In this document: one piece after another, positions 1-7,263 of the stretch
Layout: each line of letters begins with the position of its first letter
Position numbering within the stretch: the first letter of the stretch is position 1
Assembly (NCBI GenBank): GCA_012295275.1
Contig: CM022679.1
Location: 24,432,002 to 24,449,501 of the forward strand
Source of the DNA: Chrysomallon squamiferum
Lineage: Eukaryota; Mollusca; Gastropoda; Neomphalida; Peltospiridae
Reading direction: 5' to 3'
DNA: 17,500 nucleotides
Translations under genes and position numbers: made by a program
The notes under the pieces: generated by a model
Seen by the model: the letters and a program-made list of their open reading frames with translations, nothing else
What the model was told of the DNA's origin: nothing
Databases searched by the model: none

Positions 1-34
1 AATTTCATTTGACGTTAATAATTTATCTGGAAAG

Positions 35-55
35 AAAAAAAAAAAAAAAAAAAAA
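35..55. repeat. poly(A) run, A21
   Basis: Uninterrupted run of 21 A. There is no recognisable element body on either side, so it cannot be called a retroposon tail. Confidence 0.9.
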
Positions 56-240
56 TTTAAACGTGAACAAGAATTTCTCTAATTTCCAATGACGTCTGTA
101 AGATTCTGGCAAAACATATTTTTAAAAAAATATATCGCCACGTAAATGAACTTAACACTGCAGTTTCCTTTTTAATAATGTATTGGGCTATGTGTAGGCA
201 GTCATGTAATGATGCAACGTGGATATAATTAGCAGTGGTG

Positions 241-299
241 GTTTTTTTTTTTTTTTTTTGGTTTTTTTTTTGTTGTTGCTGTTGTTTTGTTTTGTTTTT
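241..299. repeat. T-rich tract with G/TTG interruptions
   Basis: Two T homopolymer blocks split by GG, followed by TTGTTGCTGTTGTTTTG-type sequence. It is low complexity. The 67-codon frame that crosses it (poly-Phe/Leu) is a by-product of the homopolymer and not a gene. Confidence 0.85.
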
Positions 300-436
300 C
301 AGTCCAGTGTGTGCGCCATTGTTTTAGGTAAACTTAAATCGACTGTCGATATAGACATACGTAGATACCTAGTAAACTGTATCAATTATACAGAAAAATA
401 CAGACATACACAGATAAAATAAGTAGAAGCATACGT

Positions 437-494
437 ACATACCAACATTCATTCATATATACATAGATACATATACATATATATACATACATAC

Positions 495-572
<78 letters not shown>
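437..572. repeat. (CATA)/(AT)n compound microsatellite
   Basis: CATA/TACA-rich sequence leads into a pure (AT)29 array at 501-558, then GT and another (AT)6. The pure AT core is self-complementary and can extrude as a cruciform. The minus-strand frame reading Ile-Tyr repeats here is spurious. Confidence 0.95.
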
Positions 573-585
573 TCACACAAAATAC

Positions 586-612
586 ATCCATCTATTCATC
601 CATCCATCCATC
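586..612. repeat. (ATCC)n short microsatellite
   Basis: Imperfect ATCC tetranucleotide repeat, with CATCCATC visible several times, followed by ATGCATGCAT. Confidence 0.8.
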
Positions 613-885
613 AATGCATGCATACACACTAATACTCTGATTATACGAAACGAAACTTCATTACAGTATTTATTCTCTCATAAAATGCACTTTAAATACA
701 AATACAAACAGCTATCTGGCCACAGTATGATTCTGAACTGAACATAAAAGTGCTCGTAGCCTGTTCTGAACTTAAATTATCAGAATAATTAACTAGGAAA
801 TTATTCAGAATAAAAATAATTATTTAATATATTCATATATCTGCGTAATCGGTGATTCCTAGCATTAAATATAGATATAATAACC

Positions 886-888
<3 letters not shown>
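613..888. other. AT-rich unique spacer
   Basis: Unique AT-rich sequence between the ATCC repeat and the first long (TC)n tract. I see no coding frame, splice signals or RNA gene here. Confidence 0.5.

Positions 889-979
<91 letters not shown>
889..979. repeat. (TC)n microsatellite, about 45 units
   Basis: Perfect TC dinucleotide array of about 91 bp. Homopurine-homopyrimidine mirror repeats of this length are known to be able to form intramolecular triplex (H-DNA). The complementary GAGAG is the core motif of GAGA-type factors in insects. It lies about 370 bp upstream of the candidate transcription start at 1258. The Arg-Glu repeat frame on the minus strand is its translation, not a protein. 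Confidence 0.97.
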
Positions 980-982
<3 letters not shown>

Positions 983-1069
983 CTTTCAATATTTCATTTT
1001 ATTTTTATTGTTTTTTTGTCTGAATTTTTAATTCTTATTTTCCTCAACCACAAAGGTCAAATAAACTTT

Positions 1070-1142
1070 TTATATATATATATATATATATACATTTTTT
1101 TTGTTGTTAAAAAAAAAAAAAATAAATAAATAAAAAAAAAAA
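1070..1142. repeat. (TA)n followed by A/AAAT tract
   Basis: A (TA)11 array (1071-1092) is followed after a T-rich stretch by A-rich sequence with AAAT periodicity (about 1109-1142). It forms the AT-rich left border of the G+C-richer promoter-like segment. Confidence 0.9.
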
Positions 1143-1202
1143 CCTCCAGCAATGTGGTTTGTCCGTTATACGTCGTCCCTGTCTGAATTAATATTTATGA
1201 AA

Positions 1203-1267
1203 CTGCGCGCAATTGGCTTGCTGCGCTATAAAATGGGCGTGAAGGCGTTGTCGCGTCAAAACACGTG
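1203..1267 (+). promoter_or_regulatory. Candidate core promoter: CCAAT (inverted), TATA, Inr, E-box
   Basis: Seen directly: ATTGG (inverted CCAAT) at 1212-1216, TATAAAA at 1227-1233 in a GC-rich setting, GGGCGTG after the TATA box, a TCA initiator-like start with A at 1258, and the palindromic E-box CACGTG at 1262-1267. The TATA-to-start distance of 31 bp is the usual one for RNA polymerase II. The hexamer CTGCGC occurs on both sides of the CCAAT box (1203 and 1221). The local sequence is clearly richer in CpG than its surroundings. No homology supports it, so the call rests on motif spacing and on the first-exon-like sequence that follows. Confidence 0.5.
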
Positions 1268-1337
1268 CCACGACCAGTTTAACTAAAACCTGAGGAATCC
1301 AGTGACGGCTACCATCGCCTATCACTGATTGACGTTT

Positions 1338-1481
1338 ATGCGTTTTTACCGAGGCTGTGAATTATTACTCGCCAGTATATCACTCGATCCGGCAGATCGC
1401 GGAAGTAACCGAGCGAAACAGGAGAAGAAAAAAAAAAAAAATGTGAAGTACACGAAGTATCTGACAGACATTTCTGTGTAG
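1338..1481 (+). CDS. Upstream ORF in candidate 5' UTR, 47 codons
   Basis: ATG at 1338 opens a 47-codon frame ending at TAG 1479-1481, entirely inside the candidate first exon. It begins MRFYRGCELLLASISLDPAD. The middle is a basic Lys run encoded by the A14 tract (about residues 30-35), and the end is hydrophilic. The start context is weak (T at -3, C at +4). No domain is recognised. If the exon is transcribed, this would act as a uORF that lowers translation of the downstream frame. It could also be a chance frame. Confidence 0.25.
   Translation: MRFYRGCELLLASISLDPADRGSNRAKQEKKKKKNVKYTKYLTDISV
1441..1446 (+). promoter_or_regulatory. Start-stop minimal uORF (ATG TGA) after poly(A)
   Basis: The A14 run 1428-1441 supplies the A of an ATG followed immediately by TGA. 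The context has A at -3. It overlaps the 47-codon uORF in a different frame. Start-stop elements are known in other animals to stall initiating ribosomes. A role here is inference and depends on this segment being transcribed. Confidence 0.25.
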
Positions 1482-1513
1482 GATACCGCTTTCTGATTCG
1501 AGATTTTGTTGAC

Positions 1514-1519
1514 GTAAGT
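1514..1519 (+). promoter_or_regulatory. Candidate 5' splice site GTAAGT
   Basis: GTAAGT followed by ATCT, preceded by GAC. The intron side is a perfect match to the animal U1 consensus; on the exon side only the A at -2 matches (consensus MAG). Confidence 0.4.
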
Positions 1520-1559
1520 ATCTGATTTATTTCTATTATTCAAAGTTATTGTTATTATA

Positions 1560-1616
1560 CATGCATGTATACATACATACATACTTACCTATGTATGTAT
1601 GGATGTATGTATAAAT
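1560..1616. repeat. CATA/TATG inverted microsatellite
   Basis: (ATAC)n at about 1569-1585 is followed, after a short TTACCT spacer, by (ATGT)n at about 1590-1612. The two arms are complementary, so this is an imperfect hairpin built from a tetranucleotide repeat that changes orientation. Confidence 0.85.
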
Positions 1617-1646
1617 ATATTTATTTGTATTTTATAAGTATTTTCT

Positions 1647-1650
<4 letters not shown>

Positions 1651-1728
<78 letters not shown>
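1651..1728. repeat. (TC)n microsatellite, 39 units
   Basis: Perfect TC array of 78 bp, about 140 bp after the candidate splice donor. Together with the array at 889-979 it brackets the promoter/first-exon segment in the same orientation. It also forms an unusually long polypyrimidine tract in front of the acceptor-like TTTTTTAG|G at 1763-1764. Confidence 0.97.
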
Positions 1729-1732
<4 letters not shown>

Positions 1733-1749
1733 TCTCACACTTTCTCTTG

Positions 1750-1764
1750 TTTTTTTTTTTTTAG
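1750..1764 (+). promoter_or_regulatory. Candidate 3' splice site (poly-T then AG)
   Basis: A T13 run ends in AG followed by G, preceded by about 110 bp of almost pure pyrimidine. It fits the acceptor consensus well. Such T-run/AG combinations also arise by chance in this T-rich DNA, so support is limited to its position just downstream of the candidate donor. Confidence 0.2.
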
Positions 1765-2014
1765 GACTGAGCATTCTTTATCTCTATAAATGTATTAGTA
1801 TCTGTGTTTATATGAATGCATAATTTTGTGCGTAAAGTTGTGCATTTTTATGAATATGTATATATCTCTCTTTCTCTCTAAAATTCAACTACAAGTTATA
1901 ATCTGTGAATAATGAAAAAATCAGACTTTACGTCAAGGATGTAAAGTTTTTTGCTGAAATATTTTTTCTTCGTCATTTTTTTATATTGAAATTTTTTCCA
2001 TTTCATTTACGACA

Positions 2015-2016
<2 letters not shown>

Positions 2017-2051
<35 letters not shown>

Positions 2052-2143
2052 AGAAACTTTTGTTTTCTTTTGTCATGTAGAGTAGAGCTGTATCAGTTTG
2101 CTGAATCTTTAATGTATTTTTTCCTTTTTTTTTTTTTTTTTTC
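2017..2143. repeat. poly(T) tracts, T34 and a second T run
   Basis: T34 at 2017-2050, and a second T-rich run at about 2121-2142. No element body was found next to either tract. The Phe-rich frame crossing them is an artefact. Confidence 0.9.
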
Positions 2144-2159
2144 TCTGAGTATATGGTAA

Positions 2160-2533
2160 CAAATAAAAGTGTAACACGAACATTTTGGATTCAGTGCTGT
2201 TAATATGTCAGTTAATACTGATTACACAGATTAGCAAGCTGAATTAAGCAGGATGCTAGAAAAAAAGTATGACACTTAAAAATAACGTACTAATTTAAAA
2301 AACAAAAAAAAACATTTTAAAGTTCTGTAGCTGTTTTTAACTGTTTTTAATTGACATTGATATCCAGTTTATTTTGTTTCTGCTGTAAACAGTTTGACGA
2401 TCGAGAAAAATAAATGTGATTTGGATGTAGCTGACATTAATAATATAACTTAGAAAGATTTAAACCACTGGCAGGTCGGTCAATAAATTAAACATTAAAT
2501 AGTAATCATACTGTACAGTCGTATCTGTTCGTA
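2160..2533. other. AT-rich unique spacer
   Basis: Unique AT-rich sequence with no convincing frame. A near-palindrome ACTATAATATATATAGT lies at its right edge (about 2534-2550). Confidence 0.5.
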
Positions 2534-2755
2534 CTATAATATATATAGTATGTATGTATGTTTGTACCATATATTCGTAAGAGCATGTGATGGATGTAAA
2601 TATATAATTAATGCTTTTGTAAAACTGCCTGACAGCGTCTTAAATCTTTCATTCACTGATATGGATTTAGCAGCCACGTCCCCTAACTCTTTAATGTCTC
2701 TCCAGTCGAAGGAAACGGCATCTCTGCTGAAATCACCCGCTAAAAGGTTTCTCAT
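2534..2755 (-). CDS. Unrecognised coding-like fragment (73 codons)
   Basis: The minus-strand frame starts at ATG 2755 with an in-frame TAG three codons upstream. The first ~50 residues have a balanced, protein-like composition: starts MRNLLAGDFSRDAVSFDWRD, followed by an acidic/basic amphipathic stretch. The C-terminal part reads into simple TATG sequence and is not credible. The opposite strand is also open over 2620-2761, ends in TGA and is preceded by an AG that could be an acceptor. Strand is therefore uncertain. Either could be an exon, a decayed gene piece or chance. No domain, signal peptide or membrane segment is recognised. Confidence 0.15.
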   Translation of the reverse strand: MRNLLAGDFSRDAVSFDWRDIKELGDVAAKSISVNERFKTLSGSFTKALIIYLHPSHALTNIWYKHTYILYIL

Positions 2756-2762
2756 TAAGTGA

Positions 2763-3380
2763 TGCTATCTTGCAAACGCTAACGAAACGACAGTAATGAA
2801 TGAACGATATATTTGTTTTAGGCTCATCAACACATTATATTATTAATAGTTTTTTTTGTGTGACCACTTCATGGGTTTTATTTTAATGATTATGTGACGG
2901 AGAAATCTCGCTGCAGTCGCACGAAGAGTTGTTCATATCGATCAGAGACGACGAATGCTTTAATCGTGTTTTTCTGTAGAGAAGGAATGAAGAGAGAATC
3001 TTTTAACGACACATTCAGTAGGTTTTAAACTGTTGATTATATGACGGCCATGTAAGACAGTGCCTAAACCGATAACGAGCGAGAAAATACGCTGCTGTTA
3101 TATGGCCGGTTATTCTTTTCTAAGGATTTTTTTTATATGCTTAGAGGGGTAAGCTTATATCAAAAGCCTTTGGTAAATTAGTGGTGTGCTGCTAATCAGA
3201 AGTAGAGATTGACAGATTGAAAAGAAGACTCCGAGAACTGATTTCATGATCTGTCAAGTTTGATGCCAGTGATATGACAACTGAGTTACATTCTTTAACC
3301 TACTGTGAACTTTTTCCAGTATTTATTGCCCATTTAGAATCTAGAGCTTAGAAATACATTTTAATTCGACCAAATAGTCA
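2763..3380. other. Unique non-repetitive segment
   Basis: About 620 bp nearly free of microsatellites, with CpG-containing patches at 2890-2970 and 3040-3110. An imperfect inverted repeat is formed by TATGACGGCCAT (about 3040) and ATGGCCGGTTAT (about 3101). No long frame, RNA gene or complete element is seen. It could contain regulatory sequence or small exons that cannot be proved by eye. Confidence 0.4.
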
Positions 3381-3475
3381 ATGTATAAATGTGTGTGTTT
3401 CTCTGTGTGTGTCTGTATGTATGTGTATATATATGTGTGTTTGTGTGTGTGTGTGTGAATGTTTGTGAGTTTGTA
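3381..3475. repeat. TG/TATG-rich microsatellite
   Basis: Compound, imperfect (TG)n with TATG and TTTG variants, including (TG)8 around 3443-3458. Confidence 0.9.
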
Positions 3476-3559
3476 TTCAGATTTATCGACCCAGATTCCC
3501 ATACACTTCGATAATAAAGAATTTCTTGGCTTACGTCGATTTTTTTTTTTAAATCCTGA

Positions 3560-3709
3560 TTAAATTTTTTCGCTTTTATGGTCTGGAATCGTACGTTTCA
3601 ATACGTCATTTGCAACAAACTTCTGATCCTTGACCCACAATTTGGGCAATCCACACTTCAAAGAAAAAATATTGGAATCTGCGTCATGCAGTTTCTCAGA
3701 AGAATCAAT
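3560..3709 (-). pseudogene. Possible coding remnant, 49 codons, no ATG
   Basis: Read on the minus strand from 3709, 49 sense codons run between an upstream TAG (3712-3710) and a TAA (3562-3560). The composition is strikingly protein-like (Lys, Asp, Val, Leu, Trp, Cys). The central part reads SLKCGLPKLWVKDQKFVAND. There is no Met, so it would have to be an internal/terminal exon or a broken gene. The TAG just upstream is preceded by a pyrimidine stretch, so it could be an acceptor AG. I cannot assign a family. It may also be chance or part of an old repeat that extends to about 3960. Confidence 0.17.
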
Positions 3710-3712
3710 CTA

Positions 3713-3983
3713 CTTTAAGGAGAGGGACCCACATCACTGAATTTGAGTGTCTCTCAGAATGTGGTGTGTTGACAGATCAATCTCTGTCGGTGGATACAAC
3801 GAGGTATCTCTTGTTCTAGCAAGTTATCCGTAACTTGTGTAACAAACTGCTGTAGTGCGTTTTATCCAGTCTATTGTATGGTGCATATGAAAAAATCACT
3901 TGTTGCTAATCGGAACGAGTAGTCGAGGAAATGGCTGCTTCGACTTTCCTCTCTCGTAGTCTGATTGGTACTTAACCCATAAC
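3713..3983. other. Unique segment, possibly an old interspersed repeat
   Basis: Moderately G+C-rich unique sequence without microsatellites. It contains a perfect 7-bp hairpin stem, GAGGAAA (3926-3932) with TTTCCTC (3946-3952), around a 13-nt loop. I see no frame or polymerase III promoter. The even composition and lack of frame would suit a decayed transposable element, but no family can be named. Confidence 0.3.
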
Positions 3984-4270
3984 AAATAAATAAATAAATA
4001 TATAAGGCGATAAATCGATAATAAATAACTAATAAATTACAGAAAAAGAAAAAAGAAAAAAAAAACGTTTCGAGTTAAATAAAACATTTCTTTCCTCTTT
4101 AACTTCTCTAATTTGGCGTAGCTCCAGCATTTTTTTTTTTTTATTTGAACTATGCAGTACGTTGATAAATTATGTAAAACTTATTCTATATATTTTTTTA
4201 TAATTATAAACAATACTGGTTTTAAATAAAATAAACTGGTTGGTGTTGTAATGTACCATAAATAAATATA
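3984..4270. other. AT-rich low-complexity spacer with (AAAT)n
   Basis: (AAAT)n at 3984-4001, an A-rich stretch near 4040-4066, a T14 run near 4131-4143, and AT-rich sequence after that. No gene-like signal. Confidence 0.6.
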
Positions 4271-4530
4271 GATGTATTTGTATGTGAGTCGCTCTGTCTG
4301 TATTCTTGTGTTTCTGTTTGTGTGTGTGTGTGTGTATATATGTGTATGTATCTGTACGTGCTTGTACGCTTGTATATAGGTGTGTATATATGCATATATG
4401 TACTTACTTATTTATATGCCCACATACGCAATATACACCCAAAATGCAGATTTATAAACTATATATATATATATATATATCATACATAGACTGATAGATA
4501 GACAGGTAGATAGATACACACAGATTCATA
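4271..4530. repeat. Compound TG/TATG/TA/GATA microsatellite
   Basis: A patchwork: (TG)8 at about 4319-4335, TATG-rich sequence, (AT)10 at 4460-4480, then GATA/GACA units at about 4490-4516 and CA-rich sequence. The reading frame over it is a Cys/Val/Tyr artefact. Confidence 0.9.
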
Positions 4531-4873
4531 CATTCACAAACACAACATCGTACACCTATCTCTATAAACTGAAGTATCTAGTATTACATGGTTTATTAAA
4601 TCCAGGTACTTATCGTGTCCCACATCTTTAATCATTATTCTCATTCAGTATTAAGTTTTGAGACAGCTTTTAGAAGTTGATAAACTCGTTCAGGAAGTCG
4701 AGAAACTAGATTCATTCATGTGCATAGAGCTGTGATAAAATAAAAATAAAAATGTTTTTGACAAATACCACGAATAATGAACACCGTGTAGACACTTACT
4801 TATTCAACATTCTTCTTTTCATTACAGTAGCTATTCGTTGTTCACGATGAAAACATCATGGATGATGCAACTA

Positions 4874-4875
<2 letters not shown>
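4531..4875. other. AT-rich unique spacer
   Basis: Unique sequence with no convincing frame, RNA gene or element end. Confidence 0.5.
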
Positions 4876-4919
<44 letters not shown>

Positions 4920-5160
4920 TAGATATAGATATAGATATATATATCAGTATAGAACGTGTACATATATATGTGTATGCATAATACATTCATATATATGTAT
5001 GTATATATGTGTGTATATATATAGATATGTTTGTGTGTGTGTAAACATTTTCATATATATAAATACATAGATACCTACATATTACAGATACACATACTTA
5101 CGTACGTACATACATATATACGTACGTACATATATACATATATACATACATACACACATT
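4876..5160. repeat. (TA)21 with GATATA, TATG and GTAC blocks
   Basis: A perfect (TA)21 at 4876-4917 passes into GATA/GATATA units (4918-4945), TATG/TG blocks, and then CATA with repeated ACGTACGTAC motifs (about 5099-5127). The GTAC-containing part is internally duplicated, with CGTACGTACAT seen twice. Several sub-blocks are self-complementary. Confidence 0.93.
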
Positions 5161-5220
5161 CGTACGTCCTTTCTAACCTGCACTGATAATTTTATGTGAG
5201 TCGCTTGCCTGTGTATGTTA

Positions 5221-5291
5221 GTATGTTTGCCTATAGCCACGTGTGCTTGTGTGTATGTTTGTGTGTGTGTGTGTGTGTGTGTGTTTGTTTG
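5221..5291. repeat. (TG)n microsatellite
   Basis: TG-rich tract with a near-perfect (TG)12 at about 5260-5284 and TTTG units at the end. Confidence 0.9.
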
Positions 5292-5412
5292 CGTTTAAAT
5301 TGTGTGCTTCGTTATAACAGATATAATTATTTGTAAAAGATCATGAAAATAAATCCTAACACATTTTCATGATCCACAGCTCTGAAGAAAACAGTCTATA
5401 AAATGTAACACA

Positions 5413-5428
5413 ATATATATATATATAT
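5413..5428. repeat. (AT)8 microsatellite
   Basis: Perfect AT array of 16 bp. Confidence 0.85.
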
Positions 5429-5535
5429 TATCATCATTATTTCACGTAAATAGTCATTACTGACGTAAAACAGTCATTATTTGTTTCTTTTATTGGCAGT
5501 ATTATTAATTTCTTTTTTATTTCGGGTTTTGGGGG

Positions 5536-5615
5536 ATTTTATTATTATTATTATTATTTTTGTTGTTTTTGATTTGTTTTTGTTTGTTTGTTTGTTTGTT
5601 ATTATTATTTTTTTA
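5536..5615. repeat. (ATT)n then (TTTG)n
   Basis: (ATT)8 at about 5537-5560, TTG/TTTG units with a clean (TTTG) block at about 5578-5600, then ATT again. Confidence 0.9.
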
Positions 5616-5960
5616 TGAATTTATCATTTTTTTATATATTTATATGCAATAATTCGCGATTATAAAACAACTGAATGCGCCTATGAGAGTTATAATTATC
5701 CGTTAGAAAGATTCCCTCTTTTCAAACTCATGGAATCGACCCTGTAAAACAAATCAACAGTTTGTGAAACATTTTGAAGATCATATACGTATCAGCACGA
5801 TAGATTTGACATGTAAATAGTTTTTTTGTATAATTATGTTAATTTTTTATTCGGTCACTTAAATATATGCATGTTTGTAAGATAATCTTCTCAAAATGCA
5901 TTAAGTCACATACATTCACACTCATGTAAAAACCTTCCGTAAGTGTGGTGAATATGCAGC
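5616..5960. other. AT-rich unique spacer
   Basis: Unique sequence. No frame or element recognised. Confidence 0.5.
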
Positions 5961-5970
5961 TGTTGTAGTT

Positions 5971-6096
5971 TTATATGTATGTATTTATGTATGTATGTAT
6001 CTATCTATGTATTTATATATGTATCTGTGTGTGTGTGTATGTATGTATGTATGTATGTATTTATATATGTATCTGTGTGTGTATGTATGTATGTAG
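5971..6096. repeat. (ATGT)n with a 48-bp higher-order duplication
   Basis: ATGT tetranucleotide array containing a second-level repeat. The block TATGTATTTATATATGTATC starting at 6006 recurs at 6054, a period of 48 bp, with TG and ATGT filler in both copies. This shows duplication of a compound unit on top of slippage. Confidence 0.85.
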
Positions 6097-6297
6097 TTTA
6101 GGATTTTGAATATTCTCTGTCTTATGTACGTTTAATTAGACTCTGCACATTGACAATATTCAGGAACGCTCTAGCATAGGAGGACAAAGTCCAATCAGGA
6201 CCTCACAAACCCTGTCAGATGCCGCTGACGAGACTCAAACGTATGGCACCCATTCGCCCGCACTCCTGAGGCGGACAACGTTACCGTTCGGCCGTAT
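6097..6297 (-). mobile_element. tRNA-derived SINE-like element
   Basis: On the minus strand the element starts with a tRNA-like head. An A-box-like CGGCCGAACGGTA (6294-6282) is followed 40 bp later by a B-box-like CGTTTGAGTCTC (6241-6230), close to the canonical GGTTCGANTCC. An anticodon-arm-like CCGC...GCGG pairing lies between them. About 130 bp of unrelated body follows toward 6100. The segment is much more G+C-rich than its surroundings and lies between two ATGT microsatellite blocks, so it either inserted into the repeat or seeded part of it as a 3' tail. Octopus genomes are known to carry several tRNA-related SINE families. Which family this is cannot be decided here. Confidence 0.5.
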
Positions 6298-6380
6298 GTG
6301 TGTATGTGTGTATGAATGTATGTATGTATGTATGTATATAATGTATGTATATAATGTATATATGTATATATGTATGCATG
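6295..6380. repeat. (ATGT)n microsatellite
   Basis: TATG/TGTG array with an internal duplication of TATATAATGTATG-type units at about 6335-6362. Confidence 0.9.
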
Positions 6381-6439
6381 CATTTATCATAAATATGTTC
6401 GTATGTTTGTGTGAGGGAGATAGAGATATTAACGTTTGT

Positions 6440-6572
6440 ATGGAATTAAGTAAGTGTGTTTGTGTTTATATATGTGTATGTATATACATGTATGTATTTA
6501 ACCAAAATTGAATGTATGTATGTATAGATGTATTTATATTTGTATGTGTGTGTATATATATATATGTGTGCA
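6440..6572. repeat. Compound TG/TATG microsatellite
   Basis: Imperfect TGTG and TATG repeats with TATA stretches. Confidence 0.85.
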
Positions 6573-6940
6573 TGAATAGCTGTAAATATATTTTTTTATT
6601 TTTCTTAATAATTTTCTGCTTTAAATTATAGGATATAGTCCATCCCTTCTTATCAGTCAGTTAATTATTATATTTGTTCGTCTGCCAATATTAACATTTT
6701 TTATCTATTCATACATACTCTGTTATCCTCTAGTTCACAAAATTACTTAGGGCTTTTTCAGCAGTTTTCTTTAGATTTTCATTATTAAAAAGAGTTAGCC
6801 TGATTAAATTTTTAATAAGAATTATTCGCTTTAGTGCTCTGTGAACTGAAAGAAAATTAATTAAAGAAAAATTACAACAATATAAAAACAGAGTATTTCA
6901 GTGCAAATAAAAATCTACATATATAAACAGGCACGTACGT
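6573..6940. other. AT-rich unique spacer
   Basis: Unique AT-rich sequence. No gene-like signal seen. Confidence 0.5.
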
Positions 6941-6943
6941 ATA

Positions 6944-6970
6944 TGTGTGTGTGTGTGTGTGTGTGTATGT
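6944..6970. repeat. (TG)n microsatellite
   Basis: Near-perfect (TG)11 with one TATG variant. Confidence 0.9.
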
Positions 6971-7263
6971 GTTATTATAAAGTCACATATGCGTATGCTA
7001 AACAGTATAAACTATTAATTCCTGTCGTATATTAACATAAAATATAAATTCCATTGTCAGCAGGTGTACATACCACTAGCATGTATTTATTTTATTATCA
7101 AGATTATAGTAATTATATAACAGAATGCAGTTATATTAATTTCGACGTAAATTAACGAGTCTGTACATTATGACGCAATATGTCGAATTCTGGTTTATTT
7201 AAAATAAAGAAATTTTTGTTTTTCTCAATTTTTCTGTTCTGCCATCTTCCAGCTGAATAAATA
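6971..7263. other. AT-rich unique spacer
   Basis: Unique sequence with scattered CpG and no credible frame. Confidence 0.5.

Larger units (their letters stand above)
1258..1513 (+). other. Candidate non-coding first exon (5' UTR) with splice donor
   Basis: This is about 256 bp of relatively G+C-rich unique sequence beginning at the predicted start site. It ends at GAC|GTAAGTATCT, where the donor matches the consensus GTRAGT at all six intron positions. The exon contains only two ATGs (1338 and 1441). Neither frame stays open to the donor, so the main start codon would have to be in a later exon. A TTTTTTAG|G acceptor-like site preceded by a (TC)39 tract lies only 250 bp downstream (1763-1764), but a long first intron is equally possible. 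The gene it would belong to cannot be recognised from this window. Confidence 0.4.

Noticed and set aside
382-591. Ile-Tyr repeat frame over (AT)n, and similar Tyr/Ile/Val/Cys frames at 4306-4494, 4858-5070 and 6296-6511
   Set aside because: All are readings of TA, TATG and TG microsatellites. Codon content follows the repeat motif and there is no unique sequence of note.
801-989. 62-codon minus-strand frame of Arg-Glu repeats
   Set aside because: It is the translation of the (TC)n array. The same holds for the Arg-Glu and Leu-Ser frames at 1565-1789.
2531-2555. ACTATAATATATATAGT near-palindrome as a TATA promoter
   Set aside because: AT-only dyads are common next to TATG repeats here, and no initiator or donor follows.
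3200-3792. AGAGATTGACAGATTGA and an inverted near-copy at about 3773-3790 as transposon terminal repeats
   Set aside because: The match is short and imperfect, there is no target duplication, and the CpG content between the copies is not distinct.
4114-4130. TTGGCGTAGCTCCAGCAT, resembling an A box or a cephalopod SINE 3' word
   Set aside because: The similarity is under 20 bases, no B box follows at the right distance, and the flanks are plain AT-rich sequence.
5099-5165. ACGTACGTAC runs as regulatory palindromes
   Set aside because: They are part of a GTAC/CATA microsatellite patchwork, so the palindromes follow from the repeat motif.
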